From NCBI RefSeq assembly GCF_047948215.1, contig NC_134455.1, forward strand, positions 152,998,575-153,062,574: a stretch of DNA of 64,000 bases, read 5' to 3'. Position 1 is the first letter of the stretch. The number at the start of each line of letters is the position of its first letter. Origin of the DNA: Lycorma delicatula (lineage: Eukaryota; Arthropoda; Insecta; Hemiptera; Fulgoridae). Below the pieces are notes generated by a model, which was not told the DNA's origin, searched no databases, and saw only the letters and a list, made by a program, of their open reading frames with translations. Shown here piece after piece: positions 46,401 through 61,400 of this stretch. Both the position numbers and the translations under genes were made by a program.

Positions 46401-49400
46401 TCTCATTCCTAACTGTTCACAGAGTTAAATTCATATAAACTCAGTTCTTCAAATGCTGCTTGACTTCCAGTGTAAATAACAGCTGTGTAAAAAACTGATT
46501 GCATTGCACATCTTAAAATTACTTAAATCTTACCAAAAATATTGTTAGATTGACAATTGGAAATTCTACGTTTAGTTCCTAGATTCTGAAACCATCTAAA
46601 TAAAATACAGAATTGTTCCTGACCATCCCAAGTGTACATTCCTTTCATTCTATCCTGTCCCCAATTTGGTCAGTTTTATTGGATGAAACATATGGTATTT
46701 TCTCAAACCTCCTGTCAATAATAGACATCTTGGCAAGACCTTAGGTCTACTAGTATTAGGCATAGGGCAATAACTTAATAAGCAATGGTGCTCCTGAAAG
46801 CTCCAGCAACGCAAAGACTTGCCAGCCTCCAGAGGATTTAGAGATTTTTCTTCTTTGTTGATTTTTGGTCTTTCTTACATTCTCCCAAGAACACCTTTCA
46901 AAATTTATGGCTTTACCACAGACTTGTAGAGCCCCAGTTTAGAAGAGGAGTCTGTCTCCTGTTTCAACCTAATCAGACATCTGCAATCAATTAGTGACGT
47001 TTGGTTGTCCTGATTTTATCTAAATGGGTGTTTCACATATTTTCCTGATCTAGGATGACTCCAAGATATTTGACATCATTTAAACGTTGTAAACTGGTAT
47101 CATCAAATTTAACGTCTATTATATGACTTATTTCACTTATAGAGTACCACCACCTTTGATGTAAGAATTAACCTCTAAGTGCTCTTTAAAGCACCAATGA
47201 TGAAACATTGTTCATCATCTTGTAATTAGTATAAGAAAGATTGTAAGGATTCCTAATTGTAAAATCCTTTTCTGTTCATTCTTTTTATAAAAGATGCAAC
47301 AATCAGATATCAATCAGCAGCCCATCTGTGAAGAGACACCACAGCAGAGAAGACAGAATTCTCCTCCCTTGTGCAAACATCTCTGCTATTTTACCAAATA
47401 GGTCTGCTTTCACTGTCCTGCAATGTAGGGATTTGACACATCTAAAGAATCCTAGCTCCTTTCTGCAAGCATTCTTATGGTAATTAATATTCCACCAGAC
47501 TCTCGCGTCTTTTTAAAGCTAATATAAAGAGATTGATGGGTCCATAGTTCTAAGGATTATTCTATCTGCCCCTACTTAGGTATTAAGATTAACTTCAAGG
47601 TCTCTAAACATGTTAAAATGTGCCAAAACATTCTTTACAGTAAATGCAGGACAATATCAAATCCTTTATGCAACAGAGATGAAAATCATCAGTATTTGGA
47701 GATTTAAGTCAGATTTGACAGTCACCTTTTCACCTAAGAAACATTAGTAATGCCATACAGCAAATGCGAACTTAACTGAGTGCCTACCTCCCAAATAAAT
47801 CATAGTTCTCCAAGTTATCACTAAGTATTAAACTAGGAATGATTCCCTGATTTAATTGATTCTCCATCTTACCAAAGAGGGTACCAATTACAGATTAAGG
47901 ATCACATGTAAAAAGACCTTTTGGAGTCTGATTCAGCATGGAGAAAATTCATCTCTTCTAAAAGTACCTCTTTGAATTCTCTTTTGGGTCCAATAAATAT
48001 CGCTGTTATTAAATGAAGAGACTCAATGATATTATCCTTTTCAGACACCAAAGCGCTTTACTTTATTAAACAGTATTCACTATCTATATTGCTATTATTT
48101 TCAAAAACCTTACTCCTTCACTTACATTTTTAAAGCATAGCACTCAAAAAAGACATTAACAGTAATATTGGTAGCAATGCCGATAAGATATCAAGTTCCA
48201 CAGTCAAATTTCCCAATTTATCCTTCTAGGTTAAGTCTCTTTGGATTCCTAGGTTCATCTCGGCTCTCTTTAAAAGCATATATACCTGCAAAGGCTTTTT
48301 TTATCCATTTACAAATCTACCAACCAAAGTGATAGAATAAGCTTATCATTGTCATCTCTCCTTCTATCCCGTTAGGTGGTTCCTCTCCCACTGTTTAAAA
48401 CTTCCACAACAGACTGTCAAAGCACTCTGTTCCTAATTTAAAAGCAGATACTTAAAGAGTAATCATGAAAATTGCATATGTGTATATCAGTTATTGATGA
48501 GCTATAAGATCTTTATGATGAATTTCATTTTACTATTGATAAAACCCTAAGAAATTTAGTGGAATGTTGTTAAAAATGGAGAAGCAAGAAGTAAATGTAA
48601 TACTACTGCATATGTTACAAAATTTCTGTAAAGAGAATTTTAAGACGTTGCTGTATCTCAATTAAAACAAGTTGATTAGGTTATATATGGAATGAACTTT
48701 TACAACCAACATGTTGAAAACCCTTCAAAACCAGAGATCTTTATTAACAAATATTACCAGAACTGACAAAAAAATAAAATATAAATCAAATTCTTCAAGG
48801 TAGAGTGATGCTGAATATGTCGGTGACCCAGCAACAGGTAAATGAGGTGCTGAGAAAAAACCCAACCTGCTGTTGCCGCAACAACTATATAAGCAGACTA
48901 TGTATCTGCAGTTTATTATTCAAAGAAATATTGCATTTGAATGTAATCATTAAGGAATTGTTAAGAAAATAACTAAAAGCAAAGTTGTATACAGTTAGCT
49001 AGCTAATAAATTTGTGAAGAAATTAGTAAATGAATCTAAACACATTGAAAGTGCTTTATTATGCAAGCAATGGAGAAGTGGCTGATTCTTTTCACTAAAT
49101 GGTTGTCAATTATTTAATTAAAATTTGTTTGGAATCTTAGGTTGAGTAGAGACTTAGAGAAAAGTTATCCAATAAACTAGTTATGAGGCAGGGATGAAGT
49201 TTGTTGCATGAGGCAATATTGTTTTATGCATTTATTTTTCAGTTTATCCACTGGTAGCATGAATCCTATGAAAAAAATAATAATAATTATTACTAATAAT
49301 GTTCTATGTAATAAAGATTTTCAACTTCTTTGATAATCTCAAAGGTAAACACAATTGGTTTCTAGAGATAGGGATGGAATAAGAAAAGAAATTTTAGACG

Positions 49401-52400
49401 GAAATTTTCAAGAAAAAGTACACAAGTTTAAAAGAATTAAAGTGACAAGACAGAAGAGGAAACAACAGCAGGAGAATCACAATACAGAGAAAAAATTAAG
49501 AAACGCATCAGAGATGGGAGATTAAAGGAAAAATAAAGTTTGTATACACAGTCCTGAGATGGCCACCAATTTGAATATAAAAAAGTTCTATATATGGCAA
49601 TAAAAATGCCAATTTTGTTTTTTAAATAAATGGATTTTATTCACAAAAATGTGTATTTGAAGAATATTTAAGTATTCTTAAATATTTTTAATGCCTTATA
49701 GTGTGGATAGTGTTTTTACAGTTATAAGTCATTCAGCAAATTAACTGCAACAGATGTAATAAGCCTGTTACCACAGAAACGTCTGGTTAATAAACTTTAT
49801 ATTCAGATTCGATGGCAAATGTTTTTACCTTTACTTCATTTTTAACATTTTTCATATTCAATAACTCAAACAAAAAAAAATTGTTAAATTTAAAGTCATT
49901 AACTGTAGTAATGAATTTTAAACGCGATTTGGATATGTTAAAATAAGAGTATTTATTGTCTGTGTTACAGCTGATCTGCATATTTTGTTTGTTTCTAAAG
50001 CTTTTAAATTAATATTTATCACAGATTGTATTAAAATTAAAATATATTGTATTAAAATTGTTTCGGACAGTTGTGTAATTTATCTTATTTTTGTATACAG
50101 TGCTCTGTATATAGTTTGCCCTCCTTTATTCAAATAGAATTAAATTTATTCCATTTATATTGTTTTTTCTGATTTAGTTTAAACCAATACTGATCTCTTT
50201 TTCAAATCATTCAAAATCTTTATTCTTATTACCATAACGACTGTGTATTTCTTGTATTACATACTTACCTTACATTAAATCCTCTGTTATTTTGTTGTAA
50301 AAGAATTGCATTTGCTTTCTTCATAAGAATAAAATAAAAATTAACATGCTTTCAGTTTTATATTCTATTGCTGTATTTTTTTTAAATAAATAATTGTTAT
50401 GATGCAAGTAATTAAATATTATGCATTGCTCGGTTAAGAAAATGAGTACCAAAAAAGTTACATTTGATTTACCAGAAGAGAAGGTAAGATGGGAATTTTT
50501 CTTTTTTCTTCCAGTTGTGTTCTACATCATAAATCTTTTAACTTAAAACAACATATCTGATATAGTTTCAAATTTACCAAATGCAATGAGCTGAGATTTT
50601 TTTGTCTAATAATCATATCCCAACCCCAAACAAACCGAGAATCAAAGTCGAGACCTGCTTTATATCAGTCACTTACTTGCATTATAAGCTAAGTAAAAAG
50701 TATGAAATGCCCAATTTTCATTCACAACATTTTAAAACTAATATTCACAGATTTCAATAAAATGCAAAATCCAGAATTTCTGACAAGAGGAGACTGATTT
50801 TTCTCAATTTTGGATTAAATGTGTGGTGTACATATGTAAATCATATTGTTTATGAAGCCTTTAAATTATTTTTAAGAATATTATTCAGAGTATACTTTTA
50901 AATGTATATTATCTTTTAAATTTATTAATCTTAGGAAGCTACTTCTTTTATATGGAAAGTTTAGCTATACACCCTATAAACCCACTGCCTTCATGATCTT
51001 TGAGAGTTGTCAAGGCCATCTCTCTGGTAACTTAAAAAAAATATTTTTTAATTTAATTAAATTTAGTATGTAAATTTTACATATTAAAATTTTCTTTGGC
51101 TTCTTTTGCTTTTTTAGGTAATAATGTCATGGTTTTTTTAGGAAGATTAACAATAATGAATGTTTGAATTTTAATCTTTTTTATCATACCTGTTGCTAAG
51201 CATTGAAACTATTTATGATAGGCATCATATTTAAAATTGTTATCTGAACTTAACCCCTCACTCTATGCTTCTAAGAGAAATGCCTTTGGTATCCTAAAAA
51301 AGTTAAAATTCAACAGAACAGTTTGCTTAACCCAAATAGAAGTAATGCTGAAAAATGCTGAAATTTCTCTCAGCTGTTAGAAAATTTCATTTAATGCACT
51401 GCTGTTAGATTGCCTAAAGTGGAGATTTTCTAAATATATAAAAATTGTGGCCATTTAATTCCATAATGATCCAGATTTTGCTTTTTGTTTATTTTTACTT
51501 TTCAAAATTAAATGATAAAACATCTGAAAAAATTAAGAATATTTGAAAATTGAGAAATGTTAACTTATTTACAACTTTTAAAACTTGATTTTAATAATAA
51601 CCTGGTTTTATCTTTTAATTTGGTTGCATTTTTCATCGGGTTACATTTGTTCTTATGAAAATAAAAGTTTTAAAAGAAGAGTTTGATTTTTTTTGTTTTT
51701 TCTGTTTGCTTAAAACATGACCTTTCTTTTCTTGTTCCTTCACATTTCTAAGTTCTACTCAACTGATTTTTTTTTAATCTTTACTCTAAATAAGCCAATA
51801 GCTATATTTTGCTAAGTTTGGTATGTTTTCAATTTTTTAAATTAATCCTTGGTATCTATTTATTGTTACAGATATGACGTGTATGACCATTTTTCCTCAT
51901 AAGAGTGCTATAGTATTCCAATGCATTTTGAAACTGTACTTGATTATCTGATGTTGGAAATTCCAAAAAGTACTACTACATAAAAATATTGTGAAAAACA
52001 AATCTAACCACTCCCATTTTGCACAAACGTACAGCTTTCTTACTTTTGTTACATTGCCTAATACTTCAATATTTGTCTGCTGATAGATAATGCATATCTC
52101 AGTACAATAAAACGTATGACATGAGTTATCAAAACTTACAGCTGACTCATTAATACAGAAAAAAAGAGGGAGGTAAAAAACAATAAAAAGAGAGGAGAGG
52201 TTTTGTAGTTATTTCAAAAGTTTTTGATTTTAGCAAAAAAAATTTGTGTAAACTATTTAACTTTTTTTTTTTTTAAACAAAATTCCAGAGAAAATCTGCC
52301 TAATAAGTTATGAAAGTTTTAAATATTTAATTTTTTTACCCTCCCACAGTGAAAGAATTTTAATGCTGCTTTTTGGTCATTTTTTTTTTGTCTTCAGTCA

Positions 52401-55400
52401 TTTGACTGGTTTGATGCAGTTTTCCAAGATTCCCTATTTAGTGCTAGTCGTTTCATTTCGGTATACCCCCTACATCCTACATCCCTAACAATTTGTTTTA
52501 CATATTCCAAACATGGCCTGCCTACATAATTTTTTCCTTCTACCTGTCCTTCCAGTATTAAAGCGACTATTCCAGGATGCCTTAGTATGTGGCCCATAAG
52601 TCTGTCTTTTCTTTTAGCTATATTTTTCCAAATGCTTCTTTCTTCATCTATTTGCCGCAACACCTTTTCATTTGTCACTTTATCCACCCATCTGATTTTT
52701 AACATTCTCCTGTAGCACCACATTTCAAAAGCTTCTAATCTTTTCATCTCAGATACTCCGATTGTCCAAGTTTCACTTCCATATAAAGCGACACTCCAAA
52801 CATATATTTCAAAAATCTTTTCCTAACCTTTAAATTAATTTTTGATGTAAACAAATTATATTTCTGACTGAAGGCTCATTTCACTTGTGCTATTCGGCAT
52901 TTTATATCGCTCCTGCTTCGTCCATCTTTAGTAATTCTACTTCCCAAATAACAAAATTCTTCTACCTCCATAATCTTTTCTTCTCCTATTTTCACATTCA
53001 GTGGTCCATCTTTGTTATTTCTACTACGTTTCATTACTTTTGTTTTGTTCTTGTTTATTTTCATGCAGTAGTTCTTGTGTAGGACTTCATCTATGTTATT
53101 CATTGTTTCTTCTAAATCCTTTTTATTCAGCTAGAATTACTATATCATCAGCAAATTGTAGCATCGTTATCTTTCTTTTCACCTTGTACTGTTACTCCTA
53201 ATCTAAATTGTTCTTTAACATCATTAACTGCTAGTTCTATATAAAGATTAAAAAATAATGGGGATAGGGAACATCCTTATCAGACTCCCTTTCTTATTAC
53301 GGTTTCTTTCTTATGTTCTTCAATTATTACTGTTGCTCTTTTGGTCATAAACTTGAAAATAAAGTATACAAGAAATATGAAAGTACTTTAATCTTCATTT
53401 GATTTTTTTTCTGTTAACATCAAACTTGTTATAATTATGGACAAATTATGCAAGAATTTATTTCTTAAATTGTTTTAGAATAATTGTGTGTATACTTGTG
53501 TAAGATTAAATATGCAACAGCTATATATATAGTGTTTTTGATTTTTTAAAACATACGTGAAATGTTTTGTTTCAGAAAATTTTTATTTTACAGTTGTTTA
53601 AATACTAGATTGTTCAGTAGGGATCTGATGTAGAATTAAATTTGATTCTTTGTAAAATATATACTGTAAAAATATTTCATAAGTGAACATTTAATTGCAA
53701 AAAAGTAAACCATTTTTACTTAAAATGCAAGAACTATTATATAATTACATATTACTAAAAATTCAGTTTGGCATATATAAGATAACAAAAACAAATTTTA
53801 AACATTAAAACTTGGAAGTTAACACATTTTAAACACTTAACACATTAAAAATTGGAAAATTTATCAACAGCTGGAACTTATTAACTTAACATAACTTAAG
53901 TTAACATAACTTATTAATATATATATATATGTATTTATAATAAGAGGGATAGGAAGGATGTATAAATAATATAATAAGAGGCCAAGTCAAAAATTATCTA
54001 TACTTTTCATTCTGCAATTTATTTACACAAAGGTAGGTAGGAACTTAAAAGAGGCCCCGTCACTTAGTTCAGACTATAAATAATAGTTTATTGGCAAACA
54101 CTTATGATATTTTGCAGAAGGTGTTGAAAATGATGTCCATCCACTTGTCAACATTTTGACCATGTTCCTGGCTACTCTTGTAAGGTGTACCCTGTCTATC
54201 TTCTTGATGGCATTGGTAATGTTTGTTTTCAATTCCTGCTGGGTGTGTAGATTGTTCTTCCAAACAATTTCTTTGTAGTAAACCCGCAGAAAGAAGTCTG
54301 GACTAGTCAGATCAGGGTATCGTGGTTCCTTTAAAAATGATTTGTCTACCAAAAAAATCCTATAGCATTTCTATAGCAGAGTGAGCTGTATGGTAAGTGG
54401 CGCTGTTCTATTGCATGCTGCTCATCCTCTTGCTGTAAGGGTATGAATTTTTACATAATTTCTTGATAGACAGCAGCATCCACAGTTGTTTCAAAGCAAG
54501 GGTCCTATTTTTTTGTCATCTTGAAAACTGCACACCATATGCCTATTTTTTGTGGGCCTAGGGGAGATTCAAAGAAGTGTGAGGGTTTTTAGTATCCTAG
54601 GTCTGGTAGTTCTGACTATTAACATACCCACCAGAGTTGAAGATAAAACCATGCATCATCTGTGAAAAACACTTGTTCTAAAACCCTATTATTCCCTCTA
54701 ATGAAGTTCTTGAACCACTGAAAGTAGTGAACCCTTTTAGCAAAATCAGCACTAGTTATTTCAAGGAAAACCTGCATTTGATATGGATAACACTTCATTC
54801 TCTCACTGCAGTGGGGATTAAACCTAATGAAATGTTCTTTTCCCGGACTTGTCTCCTCTTGTAACTGCCACTTTAATGTCCTGTATGACCTGCTTCATTA
54901 AAACTGACCTGTGTTGGGCACATTTCTGGTCCAACACTGAACCTCTTGTGAAATCTTTTAACTAACTTCTGAACAACACTTTTCTGTTTCAAATTTCTCC
55001 CTGAACTTTTGCTGACACACAACATGTGATTTCATCAATATATGAGTCTCCATCATGAATACATGTTCTTCAACTAACCACATTTCGACAAATAGTAATA
55101 CACAATTACACAACCTTGTTCAAAAGCCAATGCTTGACACAGACTGGCAATACTCAAATGTGCAGGTAATAAACAAGTCCTCTTGACTCCAGCTTTAGTG
55201 GTACCAACATCTTTCATATTATTTTCCCATCAAATCAATATATGCATTTTAACAAAAATATGAATTTAGTCTAAACTACTAAAAAAGAGGCCTCTTTTAA
55301 GTTGAACACTCTGTACATCATTTTACTGCATAGTCACCTCATTTGGTCCAGCAGTCCACAAGTTTGCATATTCCTTCCAAGAAGAAGGTTTTTGGTTGGT

Positions 55401-58400
55401 CATGAAGCCACTTTTGCTCTGTTTCCTACATATATAAGTCTGGAAAAACAATGACCTCGCAAAGCATTCTTGAGCAGCCCAAACTTATCCAAATCAGAAA
55501 TAGCAAGATCTGAGCTGTAGGGAGGATGTTCCAGTACTTCAAAATTCAGTTTGTTGATGGTTTGAACAGTGAGCCAGTGTTGTCATACAACAACACTTTC
55601 GTCAACAATAGACATCAGCATTTGTTGCAAATTGCTGGCTTCAGCTACTTTTCCAACATTTCACTGTAACTTGCACTGTTGATCGTAGTCCCCTTTTCCA
55701 TGAATTCTTCTAGTATAGGCCCTATTATGTAAATAATGGTTAGCATTACCTTTCCCACTGATGGCTCAGTCTTGAATTTTTTCTTTGTTGAGATTCTGGC
55801 TTTTTCTACTCCATACTCTGGTATTTCAATTTTGGCTCATAGTTATGAACCCATGCTTTCATCAGTGACTGTTCTGCTCAAGAATGTGTCGTCTTCCTTG
55901 TTGAAGCAATTAAGTAACTGTTGGCAGATGTCAAAACATTTGAGCATGTATTTTGCAGAGTTTAAGCTTTAATTTTGTTTGCTGAATCTTGTCGCCCATG
56001 GTGGAGGTTGATGGGCATCTTGCTCTCTTCATGTTACACTCATCCGGCCACTTTTAAACAGCTAGATTCATCAAAAAACACTTTTACTTGATAAAGGACA
56101 GTCCTCATATTGTTATAAAAGTCTATGTTGAATTCACACTCCAACCAGAGAAATTGAATCACTGCTTGTTGTTCCCCTCCTTGGTGCAAACTGCTAGTGG
56201 ACTGGACATGTTTACACTGCAATAGCTGGAAGGCAACTGTCAAGGTTGGGATCAAATTTTGTACACATGACTGCAATCATACCAACTCTAAGCATGCATA
56301 TGCACGAGGCAGTGTGACAATCTTGAAGATATGTTATGGCAAAGGTATAAGTAATTTTTGGCTCGCCCTTGTATGTATGTATATATATATATATATGTGT
56401 GTATCACTTAGCTTGTATATACCATTTGACTGATAAGTACAATTATTATCTTAACCATCTATAACCACACTACATTTTTTCAAACATATTAGTGTCAGAT
56501 TCCATACTTTCCATTCAAATATTCCAATATCTATTCTAGATATTTTGTAATTTTCACTTTCCTTTGTTTACAATTATTTTAGTGTGAAAGGTATCCTTGA
56601 GAATTGATCTAAATTGTTTGTCCCCTTTCAGTCAGGATAAATTCTGGACCCTTCAGTATTAACAAAGATGTCAATTCCACTTTTGTACAACAGCTTTAGC
56701 TGTTAAATCATGTTTGTCTCGAAACAAGAAAACTTTTTATGGAAGGAGACTACTGAGGGTTAAGTACATTTCCTGTTGCTCACAGCAATGGAAGGAACAG
56801 AGCATTACTTTACAGAATAGTTGTTCTGAGATAATATATGTTCTGTAATCCTGATATTTTTTATTTATCATAGGAGTATTTTTGGCAAGATAGATACCCC
56901 AAGTCAGTCTACTTTCTTTTATGTATCTTTATAGTGTTTAGATGTTGAGAAAGTCTAACCTCTTGATCTTTGTGTCAGAGGTTGACAGTGCCCAAGCATG
57001 ATCAATTTAATGATTCAGTTAATGGATGGTCTAAATGAAAATTATCACCTGGAATAAGCTGCATGAAATAGCTTTCATTCCAGTTTTAGAAATGATCGTA
57101 AAACCATTTTGAATGTTCACTGCGATCTTAGATTTTAAAATATGTAAAAGGTTTCAAATTATCATTATCTGTATTGCTTGATGATTTCATTCAGATGGTT
57201 TCACTTGTCTTTTTTGAATTTCCTTTATAATAGAATAATTTGTGTGGTATTATTTCTATCTTGGATTTGGTATCTACTCTTTTACCCTTTGCTCTTTAGG
57301 ATATTTTTTCTAGATTTAATTCTCCAAACTTCAATCTGATGTTCATGTAATTTTCTTTCCAATTATTAGTTATTTTATTATTCATGTAAATGCAGTTTTT
57401 TCACTCTCCCACAATGTTGCACCAGTTTCTATCACCTATGTATACTAACAAAGATTTGATCAATGTATCACTATTTTATTGTCTGATTAGAATTGTCATT
57501 GCCCACATAAGCTTACAGTTCAATGAAATGCATGGTTTATATAATAATAGTAAATAATTTCCCCCAACTGTTTGGTACTACTTATAATCTAGACCTGCAG
57601 CAAATGTGAGATTATTGGTTTGCCTGGCATTTCTCCCACTACCACCCCATTCGGTCACCCTAAAGCATAAGACTGAATGTCCGTACCACAAACAGTTACT
57701 GTGCCTCAAAACGGTTTAGAGACTAATATCCTAATTAGCTCCTAGAGCTTACCTAACTGTGTGAGCAGAATAAGCATGGTGCCCTACACCACTTGCTTGC
57801 ATGTCCCACCACTCACGTGTCATATATTACTATAATGGGCAGGCGCACCCATCTACATACTAAAATATATGATTTGCCAATAAATTAGAATTTATTCCAT
57901 CAAGGACACTAATTTGCTGCCATGCCTAGGTCGCTGAATGCCAGCAAGTACCTGTCCACCATAATATAGCGCTTGGAGCTGTATTTGACCGACAGCTAGC
58001 CATTTCTTGAGTGTAGCTTCCTGCAGCAAATAGTAGGAGTTTTATATCCCTTAAACTACTGATGCCAGTTGAAAAGCCAGCAGCATCAAAGAACTCCCAC
58101 ATGGTTCAACAATGCGGCTCACACCACATTGACTCGCCACTTATGAGTGGCCAATTTTCCCTCTGACTTCTAAGTTCCAGGGTGGCCTGGGTTCTGCCCC
58201 CCTCCCAAGAACTGTACAGTCGAACATCATGTGTTTGTTCGGCTGGACTTCCCCACAGATGTACAGCTCATCAGCTGCCAGGCAGAACCAAAACAAATAT
58301 TGGTTCAAATTTGCATGGTTGAAGAGCATTTGGGCTCCCGTTGCCCTTAAAAACGAACTAGAGGTGTACCATCCCCCATGTCCTGTATAAATCTATACAA

Positions 58401-61400
58401 GGACCTACCCTTAGTCATGGCATGCCATTCTTCCATCACAAGGCTGTAAAGCCTCCTCTGCAAGCAGGAGATGGGCAACTGTTCAAAATTTAGAACCTAT
58501 GCATTGCGATCACCATTCTGCTCCAGTACAGGCCCAGCCCGAAACCGCATCCCAAATACCTTGGCCTTCCTGCCACTTTGCAATTTTCACGTGGCCACCC
58601 GAACTTTCACCACTAAATCAGTTGGGAGAGCCTTTCCCAATATCGTGGTAGCCTCGTGGGAGGTTGTTTTAAAAACACTAGTGCATACAAATAAGGCTCT
58701 GCACTGGGCACTCCATAAATTTTGAATAAGTGCTCTATTCATATCCAACTTATGGGCCCAAACAGGCGCTGCGTAAGAGGTCATGCAAGACACCTTGATA
58801 TACCATGTACGTTTGACGGCTGACAACCCATAGTCTTTCTGAGCAATCCTCCCAAGGGTGTACATCACAGAGATGGTGTTCACCGCTACTTGCCTAATGT
58901 TGTTGATAAACAGCTAGGTACTTATGAACTCGAACTCAACTGATTACACAGTCTTTATACTTAATACGGGGGTTACAACTGTATAATAATATGTCTGCAC
59001 CCTGGAGAAGCATAAACTTCTTGGTCACAGAAATCCTTAAATTTTGAATGTCCATCCAGCCCTCTGCGGTTGACAAAGCCGCCTACACTCGGTCTTCTAG
59101 CTGCGGTCGTGAATTACCACAAACTAACAGGAGTGTTTGTACACAGTCTGCCAGTGTACAAGGACGCTCCATTACCCTCATGGAGACCTTCGAGACCTCC
59201 TTCTCAGAGTACCAGGGCCCCGGCAGAGACCTGCCAAGTGACCATGTTAGATCTTGTACAATTAGAAGTAAATGTTACAACGTAGGAAAAGACCACAGTA
59301 GATAATTTAATGAATATCTTTTTTTAAATTTTCATGCAAGCAACCCTTTAATAAGAGCTGTAGTATGGTGTCAGGAAACACATCTGGTTCATTTGTTATT
59401 TTGAAATCTAATTTTTAAAAACAGCGAATAAATCCTCATTAATAAATTTAAATAATATCCCTTTTCTTTTTGAAACTACAACTGATATATTAACTCGGAG
59501 AACATTAATTTAATGAATACAGTGAGAAAATTAGACTGGAAATTCTTTCTTACTTATGAATTGGTTTAAAAGATTGCACTTATGCTAGGTAGAAGATTAT
59601 TTACTGATCAAGCTTTTGAATTCAGTTTTTACTATGGAAAATGAACTGTTAATCTTGGAAAATGAAACTCCATTACTTGTGCACACTGTAACAAATGTGA
59701 TCAAAGTCCCTCTGTTTTTACTTCTGACTATATTTACCATTGTTCACAATGGACCCCTTTTTCACAATAGTGCTATTTCAATGTTTTGTAGTTACTAAAC
59801 ATTTGTATACTAAAATAAATATTTTTAAAATATATTTCAAAGTTTTATCTGTAATAAACGTTGGATTTTTTAATCATTTTTCCAGTTTTTAGTTTCTATG
59901 TGGAACCCATCTAAAACAAAAAATGGTATTTCAACATTCAATAAAGGTAGGAAATGTTTTTTTAAGAACACTATCATATATAAATTTCCATAATTGCAGT
60001 TAACTACACAATAGAAAATGGTTACAAAAGAAAGAAGAGTCTTATTATGACTAAAACTTGTGGAGTCTTGACTGTCTATTAAATAAGAATAATTAGTTCA
60101 GAGTGCTTCACATCAAATTAAGTGTTACCTTTTCAATCCTTTCTTCACCTTGTAGAAGTAAATTATGAAATTATATGTACCATATAATGTTGTTAAAACA
60201 CTTATTTCTATACAAAAACAAATCTCTACCTATCTGAAAATCAAAATAGCTTCCATTTTTAAAACAGCTGCCATATTTGAACTGGAAAAGTACTTTACAA
60301 ATTAAATTATTTATGAGAGATAAAAACAGAGTACTAAAGGGCATTTACTTAAAATTCTTACTTGAATATTTAAAATAAATTACAACAGTAATGAAGAAAA
60401 TGACAATGTATGTGTAAAGTTCAGTTATTCCCTTATGTAGTTTAGAGGTGTAACTTCAATTACAAGCTTTTTCTTTTGTGATAATCTGATTTGTAACTTT
60501 ACTTAGTAATTAGTCTTTTCATTACTGGAGATTTATCTCAGAACTTTCATGTAATTGAGCACTGAAAAATATTTTGTATTAAGTGATAAATTCTTGAATT
60601 TGTTTTTATTTTTAGGACAGCAGGCGACAAGGAGGTAGCGTTTGGGTTGTAGCATGGCATCGCATGGCAATACTTACACCATTCTTGTGGCCGAGAAAGA
60701 GTGCACGTCTTAAATTTAACTTCTTGCTTTGTGTAATTCTTCTTTTGTTGGGACGTATTATAAATGTGTTTGTTCCTCTCTACAGTAAATATATCGGTAA
60801 GTATGTAATAATGATAATGACAGTGATAATAAATGTAAAAAGAAAAGCAGCATTACATTTAAAATATTTTAACTAGAAAAAGAGCTTAATGTTGTAACAC
60901 AAGCTGGTTCTTGATTAATTCAAGTGTTTTCTTACCTTGATATTTAACATTCTGCCTTATTTTTGGACTTTAATTAAACATAGTTGTAATGATAGAAATA
61001 GTATAGGTGGAGAAGTAGTTAAATGTGAATAGGACAATAAATTGATATTTAATTTTTAATTATAATATAGAATAAAGAGGATATATAATTGGAATCTTTG
61101 TTAATCATTAAGGATATCCTTCCTTTTTTTTTTTAATTTAAGTGGTGTATAATATTAATTATTTGAACCAGGTTTCCAAATAAATTCTACTTACGCAGGG
61201 TTCCACTTTAAAGAGGGGCTGTACTTTTTTCTGATAGAATTCTAAAAATATTAAATTTCAGTAAATGAGTTAAAAATTATCCAGTACATTTACCACCACA
61301 TTCATTAAATTAATATTTGTGCAATTGCTTCAAAAATAATCCAGTTTCATAACCAATTTGTATGTTGTTTGTATTATGTTTTTAGCAAATGGCAGTAATT

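Noticed and set aside
56040..56433. Plus- and minus-strand frames around 56.2 kb as host exons
   Set aside because: They are parts of the mariner transposase remnant or its shadow, and the gene's exon phases leave no room for them.
59048..59305. 85-codon plus-strand open frame (MSIQPSAVDKAAYTRS)
   Set aside because: Lies opposite the minus-strand R1-type LINE and has no independent support.
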